From: an uncultured Myxococcales bacterium
GTDB taxonomy: Bacteria > Myxococcota_A > Bradymonadia > UBA7976 > VGTA01
NCBI GenBank assembly: GCA_937146725.1
Contig: CAKZRU010000090.1
Coordinates: 28,074-92,073 of the forward strand
Reading direction: 5' to 3'
Length of the DNA: 64,000 nt
A model generated the notes under the pieces. The model saw nothing but the letters and a program-made list of their open reading frames with translations. It did no database searches and was not told the origin of the DNA. Positions within the stretch are counted from its first letter, which is position 1. Each line of letters starts with the position of its first letter. Position numbers and translations under genes: made by a program. Positions 28,117-35,969 of this stretch are shown piece by piece.

Positions 28117-28190
28117 GGCTTTGTAGCTCAGCTGGTTAGAGCACACGGCTCATAACCGTGGGGTCGTGAGTTCAAATCTCACCGAAGCCA
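28117..28190 (+). tRNA. tRNA-Met (CAT), elongator
   Basis: A 74-nt cloverleaf. The acceptor stem GGCTTTG pairs with CGAAGCC (one T-G pair), the D-loop carries AGCTCAGCTGGTTAGAGC, the anticodon loop is CTCATAA with anticodon CAT, and the T-arm is GTGAG-TTCAAAT-CTCAC. The paired first position and GGCT start match elongator methionine tRNA rather than initiator tRNA. The 3' CCA is not encoded. A lysidine-modified tRNA-Ile(CAT) cannot be fully excluded, but the acceptor stem favours Met. Confidence 0.95.
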
Positions 28191-28195
28191 TACTT

Positions 28196-28231
28196 AAGCC
28201 TCTTAGCGAAAGTTAAGAGGCTTTTTCTATT
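28196..28231 (+). terminator. Rho-independent terminator after tRNA-Met
   Basis: AAGCCTCTTA (28196-28205) and TAAGAGGCTT (28214-28223) form a perfect 10-bp stem with an 8-nt loop, followed by a T-rich tract. It begins 5 nt after the tRNA, so it ends that transcript. Confidence 0.9.
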
Positions 28232-28430
28232 TTAGCATACTTAATAACGATCGATTTGCTGATTAATAAAACAAGTAATCTTTGACGATATGATTGCTTT
28301 AGTCCTTGACTCCAAGACTCACTCTGACCTATTCGACCTTTGTATTACATACATTAATTTATTTAAGGTTTGTAAGCCCACACTAGTCGAAAGTAAAAAA
28401 TCAGAAACTATATATTTCTTGGAGAACAAT

Positions 28431-30131
28431 ATGCATCCGCAAAGCGCAAAGCAATCCAAGATATTGAGCTTTAAGCAACTCAGTATCTTACTTAGTTTAA
28501 GTCTCTCGTTTGTCATTGGCTGTAATTACGGTGATGATACGGAAAATGAAATGAATGCTGCAGGCACAGAAGCCGGTTCTGAAGCCGGTTCTGAAGCCGG
28601 TACTACTGCCGGTACTACTGCCGGTACTACTGCCGGTACTACTGCCGGTACTACTGCCGGTACCATGGTAGAAATCCCGATGGGTAATGTCAAAAATGAG
28701 TCAACTCCTGAGTTATGCATGAATGGCTTAGATGATGATGGCGATGGAAAGATTGACTGTGAAGATCTGCACTGTGCTCTAAACCCAGAGGTTGCTTGTC
28801 CAGGAAATACAGAAAACTCTGATGAGTTATGCGGTGATGAAATCGATAATGATGAAAATGATTTTGCAGACTGTATGGATTTTAACTGTAGTCGTAATCC
28901 ATGGGTAACAGTATGTGGGCCGCAAGAAAATACTTATGAATCATGTACAGATGGTCTTGATAACGATGAAAATGGTTTTGTAGATTGTGATGATATCGCA
29001 TGTCAACAAAGTCCAATTGTTGGTGCTTGTAAGGATAGCGAGCGTGGTTTCTGCTTGGATGGCATTGATAATGATGGTGATGGAGACATTGATTGTGCTG
29101 ATAGCGATTGTGCAGCAGCAGCTTCCTGTGCTGGTGACGTAATGCCGGTTGATCGTGTTGCCCCAAGCGAGGCACAACATGAAACCGGTGATGCTAAGTG
29201 TAGTGATGGTCTTGATAATGATGGTGATGGACAAATTGACTGTGCTGATCTTCACTGCCGTTATAACCCAAATGTCACTGTTTGTGATGAGGGACTTGAG
29301 ATCAATGATGCTTTATGTAGTGATGGCATGGATAATGATGGAAACGGCTTCACCGACTGTGAGGACTTTGCCTGTAGTCAAAACCCATGGGTCACCGTTT
29401 GTCCAGCTGCCGAAAACTTTACTGAAGCCTGTAATGACCAACAGGACAACGATGGTAATGGCTTTGTTGACTGCGATGACTTTGGCTGTAGCCGTAATAG
29501 CTTGGTTGCATATTGTAAAGAGAGTGAAGCAGGGTTCTGCCTTGATGGCATCGATAATGATGGTGATAGCCTAATCGATTGTGATGATGATGATTGTGCT
29601 GTAGCGGCTGCCTGTGGTGGTGAGCCACTTCCAGTTCCTGAAGTACCTGCCTTTAATGAAGATAACTTTGAGTCAAGCGATGAACTCTGTTCAAATGGTA
29701 TAGATGATGATGGGGACGGATTTGTTGACTGTGCCGATCGTCACTGTACTTACAATCCGGCTGTCACAGTATGTCCAAGTGAAGATGGTACTCCTCGTGA
29801 AATTAGTGATGAGCTCTGTTCAAATGGCGTAGATGATGATGGCAATGGCTATATGGACTGTGGTGACTTTAGCTGTAGCCGTAATCCTTGGGTTACCGTA
29901 TGTGGTGAGCTAGAAAATAATGATCAAGCCTGTGTCGATCGTGTAGACAATGATGGCAATGGTTATATCGATTGTAATGACAATGCTTGTAGCCAAAGCA
30001 CTTTTGTGAGTGTATGTGGTGGTGAAAGTGGTGAAGCCGGATTCTGTGCAGATGAGTTCGACAATGATGGTGATGGTGCGGTAGACTGTGCTGACTCAGA
30101 TTGTGCAGAGGCGGGTTTCTGCGCTCAATAA
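28431..30131 (+). CDS. Lipoprotein with twelve Cys/Asp calcium-loop repeats in three modules
   Basis: This 566-residue lipoprotein has a lipobox F-V-I-G-C at Cys31. The ATG at 28431 has TTGGAG 6 nt upstream, so the longer frame from 28290 is rejected. A low-complexity linker of A-G-S-E and A-G-T-T units is followed by twelve copies of C-x4-D-N/D-D-x-D/N-G-x-x-D-C-x-D-x-x-C. This is a variant of the MopE/dockerin-like calcium loop with an extra C-terminal Cys. The repeats fall into three homologous modules of four distinct units each (starting about 28714, 29197 and 29686). It is probably a rigid, calcium-loaded surface stalk. The Card1-like gene begins 16 nt after its stop and is likely cotranscribed. 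Confidence 0.85.
   Translation: MHPQSAKQSKILSFKQLSILLSLSLSFVIGCNYGDDTENEMNAAGTEAGSEAGSEAGTTAGTTAGTTAGTTAGTTAGTMVEIPMGNVKNESTPELCMNGLDDDGDGKIDCEDLHCALNPEVACPGNTENSDELCGDEIDNDENDFADCMDFNCSRNPWVTVCGPQENTYESCTDGLDNDENGFVDCDDIACQQSPIVGACKDSERGFCLDGIDNDGDGDIDCADSDCAAAASCAGDVMPVDRVAPSEAQHETGDAKCSDGLDNDGDGQIDCADLHCRYNPNVTVCDEGLEINDALCSDGMDNDGNGFTDCEDFACSQNPWVTVCPAAENFTEACNDQQDNDGNGFVDCDDFGCSRNSLVAYCKESEAGFCLDGIDNDGDSLIDCDDDDCAVAAACGGEPLPVPEVPAFNEDNFESSDELCSNGIDDDGDGFVDCADRHCTYNPAVTVCPSEDGTPREISDELCSNGVDDDGNGYMDCGDFSCSRNPWVTVCGELENNDQACVDRVDNDGNGYIDCNDNACSQSTFVSVCGGESGEAGFCADEFDNDGDGAVDCADSDCAEAGFCAQ
28563..28663 (+). repeat. 12-bp tandem repeats coding for AGSE/AGTT linker
   Basis: About eight 12-bp units, beginning with GAAGCCGGTTCT copies and changing to five near-identical GCCGGTACTACT copies. 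They encode the spacer between the lipid anchor and the Cys repeats. Composition and unit length match the array at 27682-27765 on the other strand, but the unit sequence differs. Confidence 0.9.
28714..30128 (+). repeat. Triplicated four-unit coding module (period about 485 bp)
   Basis: Three consecutive modules each contain four units with module-specific endings: unit 1 D-L/R-H-C...N-P, unit 2 D-F-x-C-S-x-N-P-W-V-T-V-C, unit 3 ending in a variable S-x-x-V-x-x-C, and unit 4 D-S/D-D-C-A. Like positions in different modules resemble each other more than neighbours do, which shows duplication of the whole module. Confidence 0.8.
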
Positions 30132-30147
30132 ATAATGGAGTTTAACC

Positions 30148-31311
30148 ATGACGCATCCTCTTGATCACGCCCTAATTGTAACGCGCATACAGCCGACACA
30201 AAGGACTTTCAAGCAGGGGGGTTCTCCAAGGATGCTCAATACTTCATCGGGTGGTGCATACGCCCCGTTGCTACTTGCCTTAGATCCAAGATTTAGACCT
30301 AAGCAAGTGGTGCTAATCTATGATCGAGCCGATCAAGAGTATGCTCGCTACATAGATTTATTTTACAATAGTCTTGGTATTGCCATTGAACATTGGCCAC
30401 AAAACTTAGCTTTAATTGAAGAATCTATTGCCAACTTAAGCAAGTCATTAGCCGGCTTTAAAAAACCTTTGGCCTTGTGTGTTAATAGCGATCAGCCCTG
30501 TTTAAGCCAATTGGCTAGTTCAGTTTTCCAACAAATGAATGCCCCCATTTTATCATGTATTAATGGGAGCTTATACCGCTTAGGACTTCGTCCACAAAAA
30601 ATTAATTTAGAGCCAAAGTTTGAGCTTGCAAGCCTACTGAGTCATTTGGGTGCAAGAGTTCAGCAGGAACACTTAGCTTCCGTTTTTGAGCCACATTTGC
30701 AAAGTTTAAGTACCTTTTTAACCAAGACAGCACATAACCTTGCTCAAGTCCTTACCGTGATTCAAAGATTGGCCAAAGAAAGTGATCCACACAAACTTTT
30801 GTCAGCAGTCGTCAAAGGCTCTGAGATTGCAATCCCTCTTTTTCAAGAAACCTTAGAGCGTTTTGAAGCTGCCGGTTGTGTGGAACTAAATCAAGGTCGT
30901 TTACTCTTTAGTAGTCAACAAGACCGAGGCTTTTGTTCTGGCGGTTGGCTTTCTATGTATATTCAATCAGCACTCAAAAGCTTAGCACCAAAGCATCGAG
31001 TGTGGGCATTGAGTCAAGAGGTTAATATTGAGCTTGCTTATCCGAGTCCTTTAGATAGACAGATCGACTTAATTGCCTTTATTGATAGCCAACTTTTTTT
31101 CTTTTTTTACCTAAGTTCTAGTTATGGAGAGTTTGAGCAACTGATTGAAGACCAGGTTTTACTTGTGGAGCGTTTTGGCGCTCAAATCGTATTTTTGAGT
31201 CTAGATGAGCTATCCCTAGAACGACAAATGCAGCTCAATCAAGAAAAGATTATGCTCTGTCAAGGCGAAGAACTTCTTAAGTTTGAAACTTGGCTTGGTG
31301 ACTTGTTGTAA
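30148..31311 (+). CDS. Card1-like (CARF plus PD-(D/E)XK fold) protein with eroded motifs
   Basis: This 387-residue cytoplasmic protein matches the layout of Card1/Can2 (DUF1887), cyclic-oligoadenylate-activated nucleases of type III CRISPR. Residues about 8-160 read as a Rossmann-like CARF domain. Where CARF proteins have N-x-T-G-G-T-K this has V-N-S-D-Q-P-C, followed by the same helix and L-A-S-S-V-F-Q-Q pattern. Residues about 265-350 correspond to the nuclease: G-G-W-L-S-M-Y-I replaces G-G-W-x-E-E-Y-V, and R-Q-I-D-L-I keeps the Asp. The E-C-K strand is replaced by F-F-Y-L-S, so both Glu and Lys are lost. It is thus likely catalytically dead and unlikely to bind cA4 in the usual way. No CRISPR genes are nearby. 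A GGAG site lies 7 nt before the ATG. Confidence 0.65.
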   Translation: MTHPLDHALIVTRIQPTQRTFKQGGSPRMLNTSSGGAYAPLLLALDPRFRPKQVVLIYDRADQEYARYIDLFYNSLGIAIEHWPQNLALIEESIANLSKSLAGFKKPLALCVNSDQPCLSQLASSVFQQMNAPILSCINGSLYRLGLRPQKINLEPKFELASLLSHLGARVQQEHLASVFEPHLQSLSTFLTKTAHNLAQVLTVIQRLAKESDPHKLLSAVVKGSEIAIPLFQETLERFEAAGCVELNQGRLLFSSQQDRGFCSGGWLSMYIQSALKSLAPKHRVWALSQEVNIELAYPSPLDRQIDLIAFIDSQLFFFFYLSSSYGEFEQLIEDQVLLVERFGAQIVFLSLDELSLERQMQLNQEKIMLCQGEELLKFETWLGDLL

Positions 31312-31352
31312 TTAAGCCATCTTATCAATTTAAGTGAACTTGAGATATATGT

Positions 31353-32864
31353 TCAATCTTTAGGATTCAGTCTCCAATTTAAAGACCAGACTTGTGCTCT
31401 CTGCTGTTCACCTAACGCTTTATGTGGCTGACAATACGGAATCCATATAACTTGGTCTTGCTCATTGACCAAAACCGGTAAACGGTCACGTTCAAAAAGA
31501 GGTACTTTACGATCGCTCCATAAGCGGCTGATTCTTTTATGCCCAGATAAAAAATGAGGCGCAAAACGCTCTCCTTGCTTGGGTAACCTTAATGAGAGTT
31601 GACCAATATTATGCGGGATAGAAATCATAAATTGATCTTGATCAGGCAAATCATTGGTGGGTGATGCGGTATTGCTAGGTATGTTCTCAAAACTTAATGT
31701 CCATTCAGCCCAATGAACGTGAAAAGCTTGACGAGTATGCCAAAGAGCAGGGTCAATATGAATGATCGCTTGTGGCAGGCTTGGAAAGTGACCTTTGTGG
31801 TATATCCAAAGTATTTTATGCCTTCCCCATGCTTCTAGTCCGTGTGGAAGCGAAAGCGTTTTGGTATGGGTCGCTGTCCAAAGTGACCATAAGAAAGGGA
31901 TTTGCTCTTTAATACGCCTTTGGTCTGTTTTTTGGCTTAATGTCCGCAAAGCTTGGCTATAAAACAAGCGTAATACATTTTTTTCTAGGCTTTGGGGGAC
32001 CGTTTGATCAAGCAAAGGCCAGGCAAGTTTATACCGTCCAATCTTACTGTAATCAAAAAAGATCGTTTTGGTGAGATCCTGCATAAAGTAATCGAGCACA
32101 TCTGCAGCTTCTCTTAAATGTTGTGCACTTTCAACGACTGCATTCTGCCACTGTGACCCAAAAACTTCCTTATAGTGTGGACTAAGTTTGAGTCGAACAG
32201 CATTTCTTAAAAACTTTGGATCTTGATTACTAGGATCCTCATAAAGGGGGAGATCTAGCTGAGTGAAAGCGGTTTTTATAAGGTTAGGAGACAGCTCAAG
32301 CCATGGTCTTACAATCCATTCGCGTTGCTGAGGAATGCCACATAATCCGTGTAGACCACTAGAGTTTTGCAAGCGCATGAGGATCGTTTCAGCTTGATCG
32401 CCGGCATGGTGACCAAAAAGAATGAGATCAAGATCATACTTTAATTGAGCTTCCTTTAAAGCTGCATAACGCGCTTGACGCGCTCCATCTTCGAGACCAG
32501 AGCCTTGGTGGATCAGTTTGGGGTCGGCAAAAAGGTGCAAGGCTTGGAGGCCTTGTTTAGACCAATAGGTGACTAGACTTTGAGCAAAGGGAGTCGATTG
32601 ACTATGCAAACCATGATCAACAGTTAGAATCATAAGTTCAATTTGAGAAAAGTGATCGGTGAGCACTTGCTGAGATAATTCAGCAAGTAACATTGAGTCT
32701 TGTCCACCAGAGCAGGCAACCGCCACCTTGAAAGAACTATTAATCTTTGTTTTACAAGCTGTCTTGTTATGAAAGGCAAGGCGTTGATTGAACACATTGA
32801 TTAAGGGCGCTTTCAGCTGTTCAATGACTTCTTGCAAAGGTTTAGTGCTTAGTTCAGTGACCAT
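31353..32864 (-). CDS. tilS: tRNA(Ile)-lysidine synthase
   Basis: TilS converts the wobble C34 of tRNA-Ile(CAU) to lysidine using ATP and lysine, which is essential for reading AUA. The PP-loop S-G-G-Q-D-S is at residues 52-57. D-H-G-L, G-H-H-A-G-D-Q-A-E-T and the TilS R-N-x-V/R-L motif follow in order. At 503 residues it is somewhat longer than the E. coli enzyme, with the TilS C-terminal domains at about 400-500 (G-E-R-F-A-P, W-x-R-x-x-P-x-F-x-R-x-x-x-P-V-L). Its ATG overlaps the stop of the upstream pseudoprotease gene by 11 nt, so the two form an operon. Confidence 0.95.
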   Translation of the reverse strand: MVTELSTKPLQEVIEQLKAPLINVFNQRLAFHNKTACKTKINSSFKVAVACSGGQDSMLLAELSQQVLTDHFSQIELMILTVDHGLHSQSTPFAQSLVTYWSKQGLQALHLFADPKLIHQGSGLEDGARQARYAALKEAQLKYDLDLILFGHHAGDQAETILMRLQNSSGLHGLCGIPQQREWIVRPWLELSPNLIKTAFTQLDLPLYEDPSNQDPKFLRNAVRLKLSPHYKEVFGSQWQNAVVESAQHLREAADVLDYFMQDLTKTIFFDYSKIGRYKLAWPLLDQTVPQSLEKNVLRLFYSQALRTLSQKTDQRRIKEQIPFLWSLWTATHTKTLSLPHGLEAWGRHKILWIYHKGHFPSLPQAIIHIDPALWHTRQAFHVHWAEWTLSFENIPSNTASPTNDLPDQDQFMISIPHNIGQLSLRLPKQGERFAPHFLSGHKRISRLWSDRKVPLFERDRLPVLVNEQDQVIWIPYCQPHKALGEQQRAQVWSLNWRLNPKD

Positions 32865-33639
32865 TTGTTTTGCCTAAAATGACTTTCGCTCTATCCAAAG
32901 CCATCTGCATTGCATTTGGCGGTAAGATCAAAGTTTGTGGTAGAGTGAAGTTCGGATTAAATCCAGAATGAGCAACCAAAGTGACCAGCTGTCCTTGATG
33001 ATTATATAGGCCAGAACCAGGTGAGCCTTGTCCACTACTGTACCAATAATAATCCATTGGCATAGGGGCTAAGCCAATGAGTGTCATTTGAGCAGGATTT
33101 AAGGGTTTTGGCTCATATATATATAGGTGATGGCCTACATAAAAAGATTGTTCTAGATGTTGCTGATTGAGTGGCGCTAAATCAATCCCTTTACAACTGA
33201 CTTCTTGTTCACTTTCTAAAAGTGCCCATCCCTGTTTCTTTGAGATCTCAATGATCTTTGCTTTGACTGAAGAGCTATGATTTTGCTGACCGACATGGTT
33301 TGTTAAGGGGCTGTATGGACAAGATAACTTAATGTTAATCTCAGACTCATCAGGTCTGATTTGGAGCCAAGATGTACTAGTCAGTATTAATCGTTTTGAT
33401 AAGCTTACTCCCTTACCAAACTCTAGACGTTTTTTTGTAAACCGATAATGTTTTTGGGGGAGGCCAAGGCGTTCAATCATCACTTCCGACTGCGCTAAAT
33501 GCAGGGAGAGTGATTTAAGTTCACGATCGTTCATCGCTTTTTGTAGCTTCACTAACTTTTGGGCACTGCTAGAATCACAACAGAAACAAAGCATCAAGCA
33601 GACACCTGTTAGTGTTTTTAAGTATATATTTTTGTACAC
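32854..33639 (-). CDS. Exported trypsin-fold protein lacking the catalytic triad
   Basis: This 261-residue protein begins at a GTG and has a hydrophobic signal segment rich in Cys (about 10-22), so it is exported and possibly lipidated. The body follows HtrA/trypsin-like proteases: R-L-I-L-T-S-T-S-W-L where proteases have L-T-N-A-H, Q-G-W-A-L-L-E where they have D-L-A-L-L, and G-S-P-G-S-G-L-Y-N-H-Q-G-Q-L-V where they have G-N-S-G-G-P-L-V-N. On this alignment His, Asp and Ser are all replaced. It is therefore probably a pseudoprotease with a binding role. It is translationally overlapped with tilS downstream. Fold assignment is by eye. Confidence 0.55.
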   Translation of the reverse strand: MYKNIYLKTLTGVCLMLCFCCDSSSAQKLVKLQKAMNDRELKSLSLHLAQSEVMIERLGLPQKHYRFTKKRLEFGKGVSLSKRLILTSTSWLQIRPDESEINIKLSCPYSPLTNHVGQQNHSSSVKAKIIEISKKQGWALLESEQEVSCKGIDLAPLNQQHLEQSFYVGHHLYIYEPKPLNPAQMTLIGLAPMPMDYYWYSSGQGSPGSGLYNHQGQLVTLVAHSGFNPNFTLPQTLILPPNAMQMALDRAKVILGKTNGH

Positions 33640-33774
33640 TTTTTTGTCGCCATCCTGTTGTTGGTCTATTGGTCAAGGAAGTTTAACGAATCTTGAGGCA
33701 GAATGTTAAGATAAAAAGTTTCTCAATCATTTTGAGCAAATTTTTTCACTATGATGAACTTCTTTCTCTTATGC

Positions 33775-33802
33775 TTGTCAATCAGCATAGAAAGAATATA
33801 AG
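33775..33802 (+). promoter_or_regulatory. Candidate promoter of the AgmX-like gene
   Basis: TTGTCA (33775-33780) and TATAAG (33797-33802) are spaced by 16 nt, about 130 nt upstream of the chosen start. The pattern fits sigma70 moderately well. Apart from this, the 292 nt between 33640 and 33931 show no gene. Confidence 0.4.
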
Positions 33803-33931
33803 GTCTCTAGCAAATATAGCATTATTGATGACTGATCATTGCTAATTTACTCAAGTCAGAGTAGTCTAGGGCGCGCTAAGTGAAGGAGCCTTGCTCTGAT
33901 TAGCGCATCAAAATTGGATATGGAGAGCATT

Positions 33932-35227
33932 GTGAACCAAAAAACTCAAATTCGCGTGGCCGTAGTATGGAACGACTCGGTCTTTAGTGAGACACTCCTC
34001 GACCCAAGCAAGGGTGTTTTGCTTGGAACAAGCAATAAGGCCGATGTTAGAGCACCGACAAATGCTCTTTTAGCAACTGATGCCTACCAACTATTTATCC
34101 CTGCGACTATGGGAGCCCAGCTTAGCTTACCAAATCGCACAAGCGGTTGGATTGAGCAAGGAGGGCAACGTAAGTCATTTGACAATCAACCCGGTATGCA
34201 TAGCTTACAAGAAGGCGATCGTGGTTTGATCAATATTAATGATCAGCTTGCGGTTTTCTTTTATGTAACTTCATCTAGTCATCAAAAGTTTGCGACACCA
34301 CTGTTGGCTGCTTTAGAGTCTAGATTCTTCTCCGCCTTACTTTTTGCCATGATTCTACACTTTGGCCTGTTGATTACAGCCTTTGCGAGTAAGAATTATG
34401 AGGCCTTTGTGAATGTCCAAATCGATGACCGCTTTACCGAAGTTCTTACTCAAAAGAACGAGGAAGTGGAAGTAGAGATGGAAGAAGAAGATGAGGAAGA
34501 AGAAGATGTAGGTAAGCAAGCCGGCGGTGAAGAAGGTAAGTTTGGTGAAGAGGATAAACTCGATAAGTCAAAAGTACCCACAACCGATGGTGAGCTTGTT
34601 GATAAAATCAAGAATGTGGGTCTAGCGAAAGCTTTGAGTTCAAGTCTAATGGGCCGTGGTGCTTTGAGCAGTGTATTTGGTAATAAAAACGGCTTCTCAG
34701 ACCAATTAAATGCTGCAATGAGCGGTGGTGACGGAGAACTTGTTATGGGCCATGGTGCCGGTGGTATGGGACTTCGTGGTACCGGCTCAGGTGGTGGTGG
34801 ATCAGGCTTTGGTCGTATTCATGGTATGGGCAAAATTGATACCGGCGGTGGTCGTGGTACTCGTGCACGCTTAGGTGGACGTGGCAAAGCTAAAAAGAAA
34901 TTCAAGGTTCGCCGTGGTAAACCATCCGTAGGTAATTTCTGTAAGCAAGCTGATATCTTAAGAGTTGTAAACTCTCGCCAACGCGGTATTCAATACTGCT
35001 ATGAGAAAGAGCTTGCTCGTAACCCAGAGCTCGGCGGTAAAGTAATCTTAAACTGGAATATCGGACTTGATGGTAAGGTCATGAAGGTTTGGGTTGGCAG
35101 CAGTACCTTAAAGAATGGTACTGTCGAGAGTTGCATGACCCGTTCGGTTAAACGTTGGAAGTTCACCAAACCTGATGGTGGTATCTGTCAAATCAAATTC
35201 CCATTCGTTTTCAATTCGGGATTCTAG
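33932..35227 (+). CDS. AgmX/PglI C-terminal domain protein (TonB-like envelope protein)
   Basis: The N-terminal 110 residues of this 431-residue protein resemble an FHA-like beta domain. A single membrane span follows at about 132-153, then a Glu-rich stretch, a Gly-rich linker and a C-terminal domain at about 345-430 of the AgmX/PglI type. That domain has C-Y-E-K-E-L-A-R-N-P, G-K-V-I-L-N-W-N-I, a conserved Cys pair and R-W-x-F. Such proteins occur in myxobacterial gliding and secretion machines and resemble TonB. GTG at 33932 is chosen because GGAG lies 6 nt upstream; ATG at 33920 and TTG at 33914 are alternatives without a site. It is likely an energy-transducing or scaffold protein. Confidence 0.8.
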   Translation: MNQKTQIRVAVVWNDSVFSETLLDPSKGVLLGTSNKADVRAPTNALLATDAYQLFIPATMGAQLSLPNRTSGWIEQGGQRKSFDNQPGMHSLQEGDRGLININDQLAVFFYVTSSSHQKFATPLLAALESRFFSALLFAMILHFGLLITAFASKNYEAFVNVQIDDRFTEVLTQKNEEVEVEMEEEDEEEEDVGKQAGGEEGKFGEEDKLDKSKVPTTDGELVDKIKNVGLAKALSSSLMGRGALSSVFGNKNGFSDQLNAAMSGGDGELVMGHGAGGMGLRGTGSGGGGSGFGRIHGMGKIDTGGGRGTRARLGGRGKAKKKFKVRRGKPSVGNFCKQADILRVVNSRQRGIQYCYEKELARNPELGGKVILNWNIGLDGKVMKVWVGSSTLKNGTVESCMTRSVKRWKFTKPDGGICQIKFPFVFNSGF

Positions 35228-35676
35228 AAGTTAAAATCTCTTATTGGTTAATTGTTCTAGGGTTCGGCTGTCCAATACTCAGTTCATCTTAGAAAAGTAA
35301 CCACACCCTAAACTTTGTGTTTGTCGGTAGATCTTACCCATATGTACAAGCGCAAGACTTGGCTGATTGCTATACAAAATGAGTAGCGTTGCATATCTTG
35401 ATGATTTTTTGTCTTATTTGAGTTCACTAAGCAGTTATAGAGTTGAAAGCTACTTGTGAAAGCTTTTTATGGCCAGTGCTCAAGTCCATAAAAGTTCAAA
35501 TGCTAGCGATTTACAAGCTCATTCAAAAAATAATTAAAGGCAAAAAAACGTGTCGTATAATGTATTTGCAGATTTTGATCAAGACTTAATAAAAAAAATG
35601 GATGATATCACTCGACAGTCTAGTTACTGTGATTAGTATATATAGTATAACCCTACGCAATGAGAGAGAGGACATC
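35228..35676. other. 449-bp intergenic stretch, mostly empty
   Basis: No long coding frame, tRNA or strong terminator is visible after the AgmX-like gene. The only structured elements are a candidate promoter at 35534-35561 and a 28-codon open frame at 35550-35636 of doubtful reality, both described separately. Confidence 0.6.
35534..35561 (+). promoter_or_regulatory. Candidate promoter of the 56-residue protein gene
   Basis: TTAAAG (35534-35539) and a perfect TATAAT (35556-35561) are separated by 16 nt, giving a leader of roughly 110 nt before the gene at 35677. The -10 is strong but the -35 is weak. Confidence 0.35.
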
Positions 35677-35847
35677 ATGCTTGACGCATACATCATCGAT
35701 CAGATCCGTAGACGAGAAGAAGAACGTCGTCGTATTAATGAGCGACCCGCCCTAGAGCTACCGCTTCCTGAACCTCCACCTCCTCGTCGCCCTGATGAGG
35801 CAGAGGCAGAATCAGAGCCTAAGCGAGTTGTTATTATTGACCTATAG
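35677..35847 (+). CDS. Small charged, proline-rich hypothetical protein
   Basis: This 56-residue product has a basic helical N-half (I-D-Q-I-R-R-R-E-E-E-R-R-R), a Pro-rich middle (P-L-P-E-P-P-P-P-R-R-P) and a hydrophobic end R-V-V-I-I-D-L. The ATG at 35677 follows AGAGAGGA at good spacing, so the longer frame from 35602 is not needed. There is no signal peptide. The conserved-looking ends flanking a disordered middle suggest a short adaptor or binding peptide, but no function can be assigned. Confidence 0.65.
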   Translation: MLDAYIIDQIRRREEERRRINERPALELPLPEPPPPRRPDEAEAESEPKRVVIIDL

Positions 35848-35969
35848 GATCTACAGCTAATCCCCAAACATTTATCATCAGTACTTGAATTGGTATCTGG
35901 TTCTTATCCTTGCTTTGCTATGTTCTTGTATTGCATTTGATTTAACTTCGTATGTCGCACAAGAATCTA

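Noticed and set aside
28431..30131. Possible gene for a dockerin or cellulosome component
   Set aside because: The loops share D-x-D-x-D-G calcium ligands with dockerins, but the C-x-D-x-x-C closure, the repeat number and the lipobox fit the MopE-type surface repeat better.
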